NCBI GenBank assembly: GCA_963576725.1
Contig: OY755247.1
Coordinates: 12,652,534 to 12,716,533 of the forward strand
DNA: 64,000 nucleotides
Reading direction: 5' to 3'
Origin: Azorinus chamasolen
Taxonomy: Eukaryota > Mollusca > Bivalvia > Cardiida > Solecurtidae
The notes beneath the pieces are model-generated. The model saw only the letters and a program-made list of their open reading frames with translations. It was not told where the DNA came from and ran no database searches. The position numbers and the translations under genes are program-made. Positions 39,001 through 42,756 of the stretch are shown here, piece by piece (the stretch's first letter is position 1; each line of letters begins with the position of its first letter).

Positions 39001-41748
39001 GTACAACTGTTATGAAATAAAATTCCAATGTTGGAAATGTGAGTGAATTGTACATAATGTGGACTATTATCTTTAGGAATAGGAGCAATTGTCATATATT
39101 ATGACTTACGATAATCTTGGTCATAGCAGAAGCATAGATCAGATGTTTTAAATTAAAACGTTTTTGCAAGAGTTATCCACCATATGTTGTGACTATTATT
39201 TGGAATCATCTCACAACATTGGCTTTTGTGAAGCTAGGACTTTTGTATTTGATATTGACCTGGTGTATTGAGACCCTAATTCTATTGTTACATTGCTCTA
39301 GTGTGCTGATATTGTTTCATGTGTGTAAGAGGCAAGTCATGGTTTGAACTTCTGGTTAATTTGTCTCTCTCCAGGCCCATTTCTACATAGCAGAAAAGAT
39401 CAAGACTGAGATGGGAGTCCAGGGCTTGAATGAGATCACGATGAGGAAAGAGATAATGGTCCCTAAAGCCATGGTGGGAAGAATCATTGGCAAGGGAGGA
39501 CAACACGTAAGTGACTTTAGCCCACCTTATGTACAGTACAGCCTGTTTTAGCCCTTTCCCTGATGAATATTCACAGAGGTCTAGATGGGATGCGTAAAAG
39601 AAAATATTTTTAAGAATAACTCCTTTATTTCTCCACCAAACCCTATGTTGTTACCATACTTTAAAATTGTCTCTCCGAGACCATTCTAAAGTGTGGTCAC
39701 AACATAGAGTTTGGTGGGGAAATGATGATTTTAGTATGCACCTTTTGATCTATTGCTCGATATTTATGTAGGAAATAGATGGCTCCTTCACCTGTCTGAT
39801 CTGGGTCTACTCTGTTGTCAGACCTTTCTATCATTTCATGATTGAACATAGGATTATTAAAAACTAGGTGGTTTGCTGAATGCAAGGCAGTAGTAATGGG
39901 CCATATCACTCTTTTTCTGATACAAATGCCCAATCATGCCTTTGCAAACAGAGTAGATGAAGCTGTCTGATCAGGGTCTCCTCTGTTTGCTTAGTAAATA
40001 ATATAGATTCGATTCTACTGGTTCTGCCTTTGCCAAACAATTTTTCTTTGGCAATTATAAAGATTCGGCTATTAAATATTCATGTCATCATTTCCTGTAT
40101 GAATATTTATTAGGAGAAATGGTTAGGTCAGGTGATACTGTACATGCGCAAACATTTTTATGTTATCAACATTCAAGTATCACAGCCCTCGGACATTTAA
40201 AATCATGATTCATAATTGAATGGTGAATAGTATAGTAAACATAGTAAAAAAGAATTTCAATACTTTGTAAAGGACATTACTGACTTGTGTCCCGCAAAAT
40301 TAAGCAAAATTCTCTCACTCTTTCCTTTTTCGAATAGATCTGTACTGGACACTATGTACAGTTGAGTGACCATCTGTGATGTTGAAACAAATCTTAATCA
40401 AAGTTGTTCGAGTTTGTTCCAATCGATTTTCAGTGGCGTATGTACATGCCTGCAACACAATCGCCACATGAAATGTAGTGGTCATACTGTATTGTATTTG
40501 TCTATCCGAACATACGTATGTCGCCACAAATTTTTTTTTATAGAATCTTGTCAGCTAACCTTTGATTGTAAATGTTTCACCTTGATGTACAAATAAACAA
40601 AAGAGTCGTGTTACTTGGAAATTCCACTATAAAACATCGTGAAAAGACATTATCGTTAGTGGGGCATCCGTAAGGCTCTTTGTTTAGATGTCATTTTCGA
40701 TTTAAGTTTGATGACTTTCTCTTATTACTTCTTAGTCTACATCAGACTATAATTGTTTGACTACATCAGACTATAATTATTTGCAAACCAAACTTTAGTA
40801 GAATGTAAGTACAAACAGTTCCTGAGATGAATTTTATGCCCCCAGATCAGATCGGGGGGGCTGTCTGTCTGTTTGTTTGTCAGCAACTTCTAACATTGGT
40901 CAAAACTTTAAAGCCAGTACAGATAGACTTGATATTTGGCATGCATATGTATCACGTAAAGGTGCACATTTTGAGGGATGACATGTCAAGGTCATCCTTC
41001 AAGGTCAGAGGTCAACTATATAGGTCAAATCACTGACTTAAACATTGGGCATAACTTTTGAACCAGTAGAGAACTAGAGATAGAGACTTGATATTTGGCA
41101 TGCACGTGTGTCCCATGAAGCTGCACATTTTGAGGGGTGACATGTCAAGGTCAATGTCATCCTTTAGGGTCAAAGGTCAGATGTTTGTTTGTCAGCAACT
41201 TTAACATTGGGCATAACTTTTGAATCAGTAGAGACAGACTTGATATTTGGCATTTATGTATATCTCTTGAAGCCGCTTATTTTCAGGGTGACATGTCAAG
41301 GTGAAGGGCCAGATATATAAGTCAAGTCACTTACTTTCGAACCAATAGAGATAGAAACCTGATATTTGGCATGCATGTGTATCTCATGGAGCCTCATATT
41401 TTGAGTGGTGACATGACATGTCAAGGTCATCCTTCTTGAAAGTCAAAGCTCATACATAGGTCAAATCAACAACTTCACATAGAGACTTCATATTTGGCCA
41501 GCTAGCCTATTAGGGTGGTATGGTGGGCATTGTGTAGTGTTTCACAAACACATTTTGTTTTATCTCTGTTACAGGTCAAAGATCTACAGAAACTTTTGGA
41601 TGCACGAGTGAAAACACCAGACACAAAATCTTTCCCAGACTCTGACAAAGTGCCAGTTAGCATTGAAGGCAATTTCTATGCTATAGAAGCAGTGCAACAC
41701 AGTATTCGTGTTCTCATGGACAGTAGCAATACAATGAACGGGAACTAA
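1558..41748 (+). CDS. IGF2BP: IGF2BP/IMP-family mRNA-binding protein, 17 coding exons (5' end missing)
   Basis: Coding exons: 1558-1740, 5573-5630, 6376-6470, 7340-7394, 11316-11364, 12157-12278, 12894-12980, 13575-13620, 16483-16577, 20709-20741, 25428-25544, 26553-26685, 29236-29322, 31425-31604, 32878-32991, 39375-39506, 41575-41748. All introns are GT-AG and all phases join to one frame of 585 codons plus stop, close to the ~577 aa of vertebrate IGF2BP1. Counting from the first complete codon, RRM1 is about residues 5-76 (RNP2 LYIGNL, RNP1 KRSYAFVDC), RRM2 about 84-150, KH1 about 185-255 (GRSG 200-203), KH2 about 277-345 (GKQG 292-295), KH3 about 412-490 (GSKG 428-431) and KH4 about 508-578 (GKGG 523-526). 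All four KH loops are intact. Family knowledge: these proteins bind and stabilise or localise cytoplasmic mRNAs. The linker between KH2 and KH3 is rich in Gly, Pro, Met and Tyr. The start codon is upstream of the first exon found. Confidence 0.95.
2479..4322. mobile_element. Candidate 1.84 kb element with 11-bp terminal inverted repeats
   Basis: TAGGGCGAATC at 2479-2489 is mirrored by GATTCGCCCTA at 4312-4322. Partially matching arms extend inward and outward: CACCAGTT-type and gcccacc motifs inside, and cgtggtat motifs near 2430 and 4635. A copy of MITE-A sits inside it at 3706. No transposase frame was seen. Confidence 0.5.
3706..3926. repeat. MITE-A copy, degenerate
   Basis: AACCCTTTCTC start, GCAAACAG(C)GTAGAC core relic and GGGGAAAGGGTTT end match the MITE-A plan described at 32247, with many substitutions. 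Confidence 0.7.
4741..4850. repeat. MITE-A copy, core and right end
   Basis: Hairpin arms AGCAGACCCTGATCAGA and ATCTGATCTGGGTTTACTC flank a short spacer. The copy ends in GGAAAGGGTTAA. Confidence 0.8.
4896..5387. repeat. Foldback repeat with perfect 35-bp arms
   Basis: The 35 bases at 4896-4930 recur as their exact reverse complement at 5353-5387, separated by 422 bp. Similarity continues with mismatches beyond the inner ends. It is probably a foldback MITE inside intron 1. Confidence 0.75.
5467..5490. repeat. Perfect 24-bp AT palindrome
   Basis: TTTGTTTAATTT is followed directly by its reverse complement, 83 bp before exon 2. Confidence 0.85.
5573..5630 (+). CDS. IGF2BP: IGF2BP exon: end of RRM1
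   Basis: Acceptor ttgcag and donor gtaagt. The exon adds the last RRM1 strand (MQVEPS) and the basic linker GRRK that leads into RRM2. The same place in vertebrate IGF2BPs reads similarly (IEVEHSVPKR). Confidence 0.92.
5726..5945. repeat. MITE-D copy
   Basis: It has the family pattern: AAGATGCGTA end, CTCCACCAAACCCT arm, TGACCACTCTTT, then the mirrored arm AGGGTTTGGTGGAGAAAT and a degenerate outer end. Confidence 0.7.
6376..6470 (+). CDS. IGF2BP: IGF2BP exon: start of RRM2
   Basis: Polypyrimidine tract plus tttag acceptor, donor gtaagc. It encodes RTNKIQIRNLPAYI, the first strand of RRM2, matching the family signature RKLQIRNIP, and the first helix. Confidence 0.93.
6560..6700. repeat. MITE-A copy, degenerate
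   Basis: Contains TTGCAAACAG, GACCTAGATCAGATGG, its mirrored half and TGCTCTGTTTGC. Confidence 0.65.
6770..7226. mobile_element. Rolling-circle-like element, GTCACCTGC box family
   Basis: The 5' box GTCACCTGCC is followed by its inverted partner GGCAGTGCATCAC. Near the 3' end GCAGGTGATACAT returns, followed by a hairpin (GTGTT, spacer, AACAC) and TCTTGTT. The body is a 164-bp tandem duplication. Confidence 0.65.
6838..7152. repeat. 164-bp tandem duplication in intron 3
   Basis: The block beginning GGCTGTCATTTCTAAACTAA at about 6849 recurs 164 bp later with few changes, including TCCATCACTCTGCATGCAAT. Confidence 0.85.
7340..7394 (+). CDS. IGF2BP: IGF2BP exon: RRM2 middle
   Basis: Acceptor ttgcag, donor gtaagt, phases 1 in and 2 out. 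It encodes GSEGLVYATFESPESAL, the RNP1-equivalent strand and second helix of RRM2. This is a 55-nt exon recognised by frame continuity and the RRM pattern. Confidence 0.9.
8110..8240. repeat. Fragment of hAT-like repeat with ACTATC(A/G)CGATAGT motifs
   Basis: Opens GGGGCGACTATTGAGGCC and contains many ACTATCACGATA and ACTATTGCAATA blocks, the same vocabulary as the element at 19038-19492. Confidence 0.6.
8278..9025. mobile_element. Rolling-circle-like element, TAGCTCACC box family (H)
   Basis: The 5' box TAGCTCACCTGAGC is followed by GCTCAGGATGAGCTA. The body has about four ~160-bp units (AAACTGTAAGGCCTAGACC, GGTCCTCTAC, ATGACCC, AAAAATGGCC). The 3' box GGTGAGC is followed by hairpin AGGGTC/GGCCCT and TCTTGTTTT. 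Confidence 0.75.
9022..10091. mobile_element. Second H-family element, directly abutting the first
   Basis: It begins with TTTTAGATCATCTGAGCC, sharing T residues with the end of the previous element. It repeats the same ~160-bp units and ends GGTGAGCGCTTCTTGTTTT, with the terminal hairpin deleted. Head-to-tail placement in the same orientation suggests insertion at the neighbour's terminal T run. Confidence 0.7.
10134..11289 (+). mobile_element. Non-autonomous hAT transposon with 8-bp target duplication
   Basis: TIRs TAGGGCCGTCAT and ATGACAGCCCTA. TTTATTCG lies at 10126-10133 and again at 11290-11297, a perfect 8-bp target site duplication diagnostic of hAT. Subterminal TATCGATA repeats occur at both ends. 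It carries a relic BED zinc finger at 10701-10797. It inserted into intron 4 next to exon 5. Confidence 0.9.
10701..10797 (+). pseudogene. Relic BED zinc finger of hAT transposase
   Basis: The frame reads VICKLCRVVLLYSGNNTN and then HVNRNH, giving CxxC plus Hx4H with the family's YSGNTTN-like centre. Upstream frames contain stops and no catalytic domain follows, so only a remnant of the DNA-binding domain remains. Confidence 0.75.
11316..11364 (+). CDS. IGF2BP: IGF2BP exon: RRM2 end
   Basis: Acceptor tttcag, donor gtaggt. It encodes AAERLDGVDFNGSVIK, the end of helix 2 and the last strand of RRM2. The 3' end of a hAT transposon lies only 26 nt before the exon, so the branch point probably sits in transposon sequence. 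Confidence 0.9.
11458..11666. repeat. MITE-A copy in intron 5
   Basis: GCCTTTGCAAACA, AGTAGACCCAGATCAGACAG, a degenerate right arm, TTCATGGTGTAAAAGGTTAA end. Confidence 0.8.
11839..12044. repeat. MITE-B copy
   Basis: TTAACCTATTCCCTCGTAGG start and its mirror TATGAGGGAATGGGTTGA at the end. Inside are ATTTTTAGATC, ACCGAAAACGGGCATTTACT and paired TTTGAAACCAT/ATGGTTTCAAA arms. TTAA/TTGA edges suggest a TTAA target. Confidence 0.8.
12157..12278 (+). CDS. IGF2BP: IGF2BP exon: RRM2-KH1 linker
   Basis: Acceptor atgcag, donor gtcagt. It encodes a basic, Gly/Pro-rich linker of 40 residues ending in EIPLR, the first residues of KH1. Vertebrate family members have a similar RG- and P-rich linker here. 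Confidence 0.92.
12894..12980 (+). CDS. IGF2BP: IGF2BP exon: KH1 core
   Basis: Acceptor gacag, donor gtaagt, phase 2 on both sides. It encodes IVVGSEFVGAIIGRSGQTI, the first KH strand and helix with the GxxG loop GRSG. Confidence 0.95.
13435..13545. repeat. Dispersed repeat, CAGACTAGAGTCTCTGA family
   Basis: Matches the block seen at 21183, 23340, 23765 and 24195 (CAGACTAGAGTCTCTGA, CCTGATGATTGTCAT). Confidence 0.7.
13575..13620 (+). CDS. IGF2BP: IGF2BP exon: KH1 variable loop
   Basis: Acceptor tttcag, donor gtaagt. It encodes VDVHRSDAMMPPPET, the second strand and variable loop of KH1 (vertebrate equivalent IDVHRKEN). A rolling-circle-like element begins 10 nt into the following intron. 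Confidence 0.92.
13675..14263. mobile_element. H'-type rolling-circle-like element nested in E1
   Basis: The 5' box TTAGCTCATCTGTTTCGAAG is partly duplicated. The inverse box ACAGACGAGCGTTC lies near the 3' end, then the hairpin CCGCTTGCGG and GTGCTCTTGTT. It splits the E1 sequence between CATATTGTTTTT and GCC(C/A)TGTCTG, which are adjacent in the intact copy at 26928. A MITE-B fragment lies inside its tail. Confidence 0.75.
14082..14236. repeat. MITE-B fragment nested in H' element
   Basis: Near-identical to 11839 onward (TTAACCTCTTCCCTCGTAGG, ACCGAAAACGGGCATTTACT). It stops after the central ATCACAATGG. Confidence 0.75.
14699..14947 (+). CDS. Short Cys-rich ORF in TIR element, possible transposase N-terminal relic
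   Basis: 82 codons: a basic N-terminus, then VKQRYKDAYHEAWKCLGPS and CVMCSVCRAVC, then a stop. The W-x-CLG then CxxC layout resembles the N-terminal zinc-finger region of some hAT-like or ZNF862-type transposases. No catalytic part follows. It could be chance. Confidence 0.3.
   Translation: MAERDKQTPESRTNKRCHETNGSFPNEPTNKKKISVVKQRYKDAYHEAWKCLGPSVKGDSCVMCSVCRAVCAIEFSCAHWTI
14982..15127. repeat. Long hairpin, nested MITE inside the 800-bp element
   Basis: The 48-base arm at 14982-15029 (GACATTTGCCCCCCGGACTT...) is mirrored at 15078-15127 with only a 2-nt difference in a G run. The loop is 48 nt. Confidence 0.85.
15861..16014. repeat. Short MITE with GCAGGGTTTTCCCTGACCCC ends
   Basis: GCAGGGTTTCCCTTGACCCC at the left is mirrored by GGGGTCAGGGAAAACCCTGC at the right. 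CAGGG ends suggest hAT, but I do not see a clean 8-bp duplication. Confidence 0.65.
16264..16372. repeat. MITE-C fragment
   Basis: TACAGTAGAG, TTAATGCAGG and AGTAATGCAGAAAGCTCCT match the intact copy at 30805. Confidence 0.6.
16483..16577 (+). CDS. IGF2BP: IGF2BP exon: KH1 end
   Basis: Acceptor ttttcag, donor gtaagt. It encodes VISIRGSPENCSNACIEIV and the helix that closes KH1, ending in SLMKG. Confidence 0.94.
16716..16955. repeat. MITE-A copy in intron 9
   Basis: CAACCCTTTTCCTG start, near-perfect CAGACGGCTCCTAGGAGCCG core, GGATAGGGTTAA end. Confidence 0.85.
17198..17612. repeat. hAT-like ACTATCGATAGT repeat, reverse orientation
   Basis: Starts TAGAGGTGTAACTATAGG, the reverse complement of the 19492 end, and finishes with GTCATTTTGGCCTCAATA, the reverse complement of the 8110 start. 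A target duplication is not clear. Confidence 0.55.
17785..18035 (+). mobile_element. SINE, 5'-truncated, with 14-bp target duplication
   Basis: AATTAGTTATTCCC occurs at 17771-17784 and 18036-18049. The body reads GCGACAGACCAAAAGT, GGTGTAGTTCTAGGACTGG, GAGGCAGCACTATAACTTG and ends GGACGTTAAACCCAACTCAC with an ACTC tail. The tRNA-like head is missing. Confidence 0.9.
18355..18596. repeat. MITE-A copy
   Basis: CTCCATAAAAATGCC, AGACCCTGATCAGACGACTC and the mirrored arm, GGGGTAAAGGGTTAA end. Confidence 0.8.
18653..18948. mobile_element. H'-type rolling-circle-like element
   Basis: Starts TTAGCTCGTCTGTTTCGAAG with TTGAGCTATTGTGG. Ends ACACTCGGCTCTTGTT. Confidence 0.6.
19038..19492. mobile_element. 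hAT-like 455-bp element with 8-bp target duplication
   Basis: ACTGCTAT at 19030-19037 and 19493-19500. The left end is GTAGGGCTGACTATTG. The interior is full of ACTATTGCAATA and ACTATCGATAGT blocks. The two ends are only weakly mirrored. Confidence 0.75.
19916..20635. repeat. Possible rolling-circle-like element with two ~190-bp units
   Basis: CTCCCACCCCCACC at the left; GGTGGGGGATATTCG then GTTCTAGTTT at the right. The units contain TCCAAT(T/A)TTCTT and AACTATCAAAGC. The right end matches 56489-56521. Confidence 0.45.
20709..20741 (+). CDS. IGF2BP: IGF2BP 33-nt microexon between KH1 and KH2
   Basis: Acceptor attgcag and donor gtcagt enclose 33 nt encoding KGPQEQIGSN plus two split codons. 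Both flanking introns are phase 2, so inclusion or skipping keeps the frame (exon 9 joins exon 11 cleanly). It sits in the KH1-KH2 linker, where a length change would alter domain spacing. Support is frame continuity only, since the peptide is too short for recognition. Confidence 0.7.
21010..21135. repeat. MITE-D copy
   Basis: TTCACCAAACC, TGTGACCACTCTATAGAAT, mirrored half with GGAGAAATAAAGGAAC. Confidence 0.65.
21514..22403. mobile_element. 890-bp Tc1/mariner-type non-autonomous element
   Basis: CAGTCAAACCTG at 21514 and CAGGTTTGACTG ending at 22403, each flanked by TA (21512-21513, 22404-22405). Subterminal TGTCGCTA/TGTCGTAT repeats are seen at both ends. No transposase frame. Confidence 0.85.
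22447..22685. repeat. MITE-A copy
   Basis: TTAACCCTTTCCTCC start, AGCAGACCCTTATCAGACGG core, GTAAAGTGTTAA end. Confidence 0.85.
22801..24360. repeat. Three-fold direct repeat in intron 10
   Basis: Units start at 22801, 23481 and 23931 with GGTCAGGTTTGGCTAGA and contain TTGGTTGCCAGTGTTTTGAA and CAGACTAGAGTCTCTGAGCC. They are about 430-450 bp each. Unit 1 is lengthened by a MITE-A insertion (22874-23128). Confidence 0.9.
22874..23128. repeat. MITE-A copy inside unit 1 of the triplication
   Basis: TTAACCCTTTACTCC start, AGCAGACCCTGATTAGACTG core, AGTAAGGGGTTTA end. It is absent from units 2 and 3. Confidence 0.85.
24414..24640. repeat. MITE-A/MITE-B chimera
   Basis: The left edge reads like MITE-A (AAACCTTTCCTCCATAAATATGCC). 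From about 24480 it is MITE-B (TATCACAATGGTTTCAAA, CTCCTTTTCGGTAGATTTAT, AAAAATAGCCTATGA), ending AATGGGTTAA. Confidence 0.65.
24718..24751. repeat. E1 3' terminal fragment
   Basis: GGGCATAGTGTTTCACA and TCATCTTGTT only. Confidence 0.7.
25094..25339. repeat. MITE-A copy before exon 11
   Basis: TTAACCCTTTCTTCC start, GCAGACCCTGATCAGACTAC core, ATTATGGGTTAA end. It lies about 90 bp before exon 11. Confidence 0.85.
25428..25544 (+). CDS. IGF2BP: IGF2BP exon: KH2 core
   Basis: Long T tract and tttcag acceptor, donor gtaggg. It encodes ECPLKVLCPNYLCGRIIGKQ and onward, the KH2 first strand, GxxG loop GKQG and helix. Confidence 0.95.
25581..25960. repeat. MITE-A copy split by an E2-like element
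   Basis: The left end TTAACCCTTTCCCTGTTCTA is at 25581. The remainder from GTGGAACATTGTAGCCATTTT through GCAGACCCTGATTAGACAGC resumes near 25856. An E2-like element lies between. Confidence 0.75.
25603..25842. mobile_element. E2-like rolling-circle-like element nested in MITE-A
   Basis: TATGCCCCAAAGGCGGGCAT at the 5' end, TTGGGGGCATTTGTCACGTGAC at the 3' end. The exact 3' terminus is uncertain. Confidence 0.6.
25975..26430. mobile_element. Rolling-circle-like element, GTCGAGCCC box
   Basis: The T run then GTCGAGCCCGTTTGTGATGAGC at the 5' end. The hairpin CCGCATGCGG and GTGCTCTTGT at the 3' end. Confidence 0.55.
26553..26685 (+). CDS. IGF2BP: IGF2BP exon: KH2 second half
   Basis: Acceptor ttttacag, donor gtaagt. 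It encodes the KH2 variable loop, the strand VVTITGPLENL and the C-terminal helix, ending at a phase-0 junction after KQNYG. Phase 0 is kept at every later junction. Confidence 0.94.
26928..27333. mobile_element. E1 element, short intact copy
   Basis: TATGCCCCCATAGAC and GGGGGGCATATTG at the 5' end. Two units with AACATTGGYCATAACTTTTG. GGGGGCATAGTG, hairpin GTGTTT-cac-AAACAC and ATCTTGTT at the 3' end. This is the reference for the interrupted E1 at 13631. Confidence 0.85.
27360..27470. repeat. MITE-D fragment
   Basis: AGATAAGAAGCGTA, TTTATTGCTCCACAACA and GGTTTGATGGAGAAATGATG. A similar TTATTGCTCCACAACA stretch lies at about 26858, on the other side of the E1 copy. Confidence 0.5.
27503..29180. 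mobile_element. Rolling-circle-like element with 11 x 145-bp array (TATACCCCC box)
   Basis: The 5' box TATACCCCCC has its inverse GGGGGTATAT. Eleven units occur at 142-146 bp spacing (AGGTCACT at about 27672, 27818, 27963, 28108, 28253, 28398, 28541, 28686, 28831, 28976, 29118). The 3' box is GGGGGTATA, then the hairpin ATGTTT-tac-AAACAT and CTCTTGTTT. Most units carry AGGTCAAAGGTCAAGGTCA and GGTCACCATGACC. It ends 55 nt before exon 13. Confidence 0.85.
29236..29322 (+). CDS. IGF2BP: IGF2BP exon: Gly/Met/Tyr/Pro-rich KH2-KH3 linker, possible cassette
   Basis: Acceptor attgcag; donor gtattt, which is weak. It is 87 nt with phase 0 on both sides and encodes PMGMYGGAMQPNYY and a Pro-rich tail. 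Read-through past the donor would add about 37 residues before a stop. Symmetric phase plus a weak donor makes regulated inclusion plausible. The start resembles GGMYGGG in the next exon. Confidence 0.85.
29446..30620. mobile_element. Rolling-circle-like element, TATACCCCAACCACC box
   Basis: TATACCCCAACCACCTGTGG and GTGGGGCTATAT at the 5' end. Three ~157-bp units (AACTTCTCAAGTATTGTAGG, CAGTCAACAAGG). GGTTGGTGGGGTAT and TTCTAGTTT at the 3' end. It is interrupted by an H' element. Confidence 0.7.
29649..29852. mobile_element. H' element, minimal ~200-bp copy
   Basis: TTAGCTCGTCTGTTTCGAAG at the start. ACAGACGAGTGTTCGCACCC, the hairpin GCACC/GGTGC and TCTTGTT at the end. It is nested in the 29446 element at a T run. 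Confidence 0.8.
30699..31108. repeat. MITE-A copy carrying a nested MITE-C
   Basis: TTAACCCTTTCCTTC start and AGAAAGTGTTAA end. The MITE-A right half (CTACAGTTTCTGCTTGGTC) resumes after the MITE-C insertion. Confidence 0.85.
30805..31007. repeat. MITE-C copy, intact
   Basis: CAGTAGAATCCCTCTAATGC at the left is mirrored by GCGGGGTTTTACTG at the right. The core palindrome is AATGCAGAAAGCTCC with its mirror. TA precedes the left end. Confidence 0.85.
31425..31604 (+). CDS. IGF2BP: IGF2BP exon: linker and KH3 core
   Basis: Acceptor agcag, donor gtttgt. It encodes the second part of the Gly/Met/Tyr linker and then ETVHLFIPESTVGAVIGSKG, the KH3 core. ETVHLFIP is the family's KH3 hallmark. GxxG is GSKG, with Ser where vertebrates have Lys. 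Confidence 0.95.
32012..32116. repeat. MITE-A fragment
   Basis: TTAACCCATTTATCG, AAGACCCAGATC, AGCCCTCTGATCAGGGTCTG. Confidence 0.6.
32247..32497. repeat. MITE-A, best-preserved copy (family reference)
   Basis: TTAA, then CCCTTTCCCTGTTCTATG, ending AAGGTAAAGGGCTAA. The core at 32399-32454 is a 28-bp hairpin (left arm AGAGCAGACCCTGATCAGAC, centre CTCCTAGGAG) with two mismatches. Subterminal AATTTCAATACCTACTGAAT and the ATTCCATTAGTAAAC flank recur in other copies. Confidence 0.9.
32752..32830. repeat. 5' fragment of a TATACCCCCC-box element before exon 15
   Basis: TTATTATACCCCCCACAAAG and GGGCGGTATATAGGAGTC match the 5' ends of the 27503 and 29446 families. No 3' end is found before the exon 15 acceptor. 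Confidence 0.55.
32878..32991 (+). CDS. IGF2BP: IGF2BP exon: KH3 variable loop and C-terminal part
   Basis: Acceptor attacag, donor gtaagt. It encodes a polar Asn/Asp/Arg/Glu-rich variable loop longer than in vertebrates, then KVIITGNPDSQFK, corresponding to vertebrate MVIITGPPEAQFK. Confidence 0.94.
32992..33894. other. Intron 15 stretch without recognised feature
   Basis: AT-rich with some GC-rich segments near 33170-33215. No open frame, RNA gene or clear repeat seen. Confidence 0.4.
34263..36469. mobile_element. E2 element with AGGTCA-rich array
   Basis: TATGCCCCCAAAG and CTTTGGCGGCATATAG at the 5' end, a (GTGG)n-rich stretch, then about a dozen units (TTACCAGCTACAGATTCCAA, TTCATCTTGGGATGG, GTCACTGTGACCTTGACC). 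CTTTGGGGGCATT, the hairpin GTCACCCGTGAC and TCTCTTGTTT at the 3' end. Confidence 0.8.
35441..36010. repeat. 285-bp near-identical dimer duplication inside E2 array
   Basis: The block starting GGTTGTCCAGAGAATATCTC at 35441 recurs at 35726 with almost no change, while neighbouring units differ clearly. A second 128-bp duplication follows at about 35976-36223. Confidence 0.85.
37825..37857. repeat. C-rich homopolymer tract
   Basis: About 30 C residues broken by single T residues, inside the H element tail. Confidence 0.9.
38089..38373 (+). mobile_element. SINE with B box and 12-bp target duplication
   Basis: ATCAGTATTGTT at 38077-38088 and 38374-38385. The head keeps a tRNA B box (GGTTCGATCCC at about 38112), then the same body as at 17785 and an ACTC-like tail. 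The A box part is missing. Confidence 0.9.
38603..38625. repeat. Poly-G tract (23 nt)
   Basis: Uninterrupted G run in intron 15. Confidence 0.95.
38640..39374. other. Intron 15 end, nothing recognised
   Basis: AT-rich unique-looking sequence up to the exon 16 acceptor. No repeats or open frames that I can support. Confidence 0.4.
39375..39506 (+). CDS. IGF2BP: IGF2BP exon: KH3 helix and KH4 core
   Basis: Acceptor ctccag, donor gtaagt. It encodes AHFYIAEKIKTEMG, the last KH3 helix, then KH4 through MVGRIIGKGGQH, with GxxG as GKGG. Confidence 0.95.
39547..39840. repeat. MITE-A copy, degenerate, with nested MITE-D
   Basis: CCCTTTCCCTGATGAATATTC at the left, TCTGATCTGGGTCTACTCTG at the right. 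The middle is a MITE-D copy. Confidence 0.65.
39580..39765. repeat. MITE-D copy nested in MITE-A
   Basis: GATGGGATGCGTA, CTCCACCAAACCCTATGTTG, its mirror CAACATAGAGTTTGGTGG, and GCACCTTTTGATC at the right. Confidence 0.75.
39905..40122. repeat. MITE-A copy
   Basis: CCTTTGCAAACAGAGTAGA, GTCTGATCAGGGTCTCCTC, and an ATTCATGTCATCATTTCC right half. Confidence 0.7.
40123..40831. other. Intron 16 stretch, nothing recognised
   Basis: AT-rich. A short duplicated ACATCAGACTATAATT occurs near 40740-40780. No gene seen. Confidence 0.4.
40832..41559. mobile_element. E1 element ending at the exon 17 acceptor
   Basis: TATGCCCCCAGATCAG and ATCGGGGGGGC at the 5' end. About five units (GATAGAGACTTGATATTTGG, GGTGACATGTCAAGGTCA). 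GGGCATTGTGTAGTG, GTGTTT-cac-AAACAC and ATTTTGTTT at the 3' end. Confidence 0.85.
41575..41748 (+). CDS. IGF2BP: IGF2BP last coding exon: KH4 end and stop
   Basis: Acceptor gttacag. It encodes VKDLQKLLDARVKTPD, the KH4 variable loop, the strand VPVSIEGNFYAIEA and the final helix, then MNGN and TAA at 41746-41748. The tail after KH4 is very short. A rolling-circle-like element ends about 15 nt upstream of the acceptor exon boundary. Confidence 0.95.
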   Translation, partial: VKDLQKLLDARVKTPDTKSFPDSDKVPVSIEGNFYAIEAVQHSIRVLMDSSNTMNGN

Positions 41749-42345
41749 CTGGCGGACTGAGCACTGACAGAAGAAGGGCATTCTTTTACCTACCATCTTT
41801 AAGATACGGCCAAGGGAAGTTCTCATGAAAAGAACAAGAAGCTTTTAATGAATTTCTTTTTATGTAGAACTTCCAGGGTGTGCGACGTATTGAAAAGGCA
41901 TCAAACAAGGTACTTGGGGTCCCAACACCAAGTTAGGACTACGTTTTGTGATGATGTAAGAACAGGCTTTGGTCATAGTTGTTCATTTAAGTCATGGCCA
42001 GTTTGTGAAAGAGGTTTATTTTTGATACTTGTTGATAATATTTTTTGTTATTTTTACAAAAAAGAAAGAGGGTGCTGTTTTTAGGCCCTTTGTTGAAAAA
42101 ACTGCCATATTTATTATTCAAACATGTCAGTATTCATAGTACTAATTTATGGTACTTGAAATTTCTGGTAGAATGGCATTTGAATAAATCTGATTAAAGA
42201 ACATCAATGATCTCTCCAGTCACAACATAATGTACTGTATCAACTACTGTCTCTAAAACCACATCAAATCTAACCACAGGATAGTTGAACCCACAAAATA
42301 TAATTACATGTACCACAAATAAACTGGCGATTGAATTGTTATAAG
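41749..42345 (+). other. IGF2BP 3' UTR (minimal extent)
   Basis: Sequence after the stop has no open frame of note and carries AATAAA at 42183-42188 and 42318-42323. The true end is unknown. Vertebrate relatives have very long 3' UTRs, so transcription could extend through the AT-rich, array-free sequence beyond 42.4 kb. Confidence 0.5.
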
Positions 42346-42474
42346 TATTTTTAAACAGACATTTCTTGTTTGAATTTTTTTTTTTAATTTACTTTGGATT
42401 TAAACAATTAAGATTTTGATGGAATTTGATTGTTCACAAGAAACTTCTTTCAAGTTACTTGGATCCAAGGTCAG

Positions 42475-42640
42475 AGCAACAGATAAAGGTGTGTATTCAA
42501 AAACTTATATAGTCATACTTTCACCAAACCCTTTGTTGTGACTGTTCTTTAGAAAGAATGATCACAACAAAGGGTTTTGAGGAGAAATAAAGGAACTATT
42601 CTTGAAAATGTTTAATGGATGCATCTTATCTTTGTTGCGA
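42475..42640. repeat. MITE-D copy
   Basis: ACAGATAAAGGTGTGTA at the left, ATGCATCTTATCT at the right. Inner arms are TCACCAAACCCTTTGTTGTG and CACAACAAAGGGTTTTGAGG. Confidence 0.8.
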
Positions 42641-42756
42641 AAAGCTGGATAAGGGTTTGTAAACAGTTACTTTTCAGTCATCAAACATTAAAATGTTTAC
42701 TAGACCACAGATCATAATTTCCAGTTGAATGATTATAATTTCTAAACTGTTAAGAT

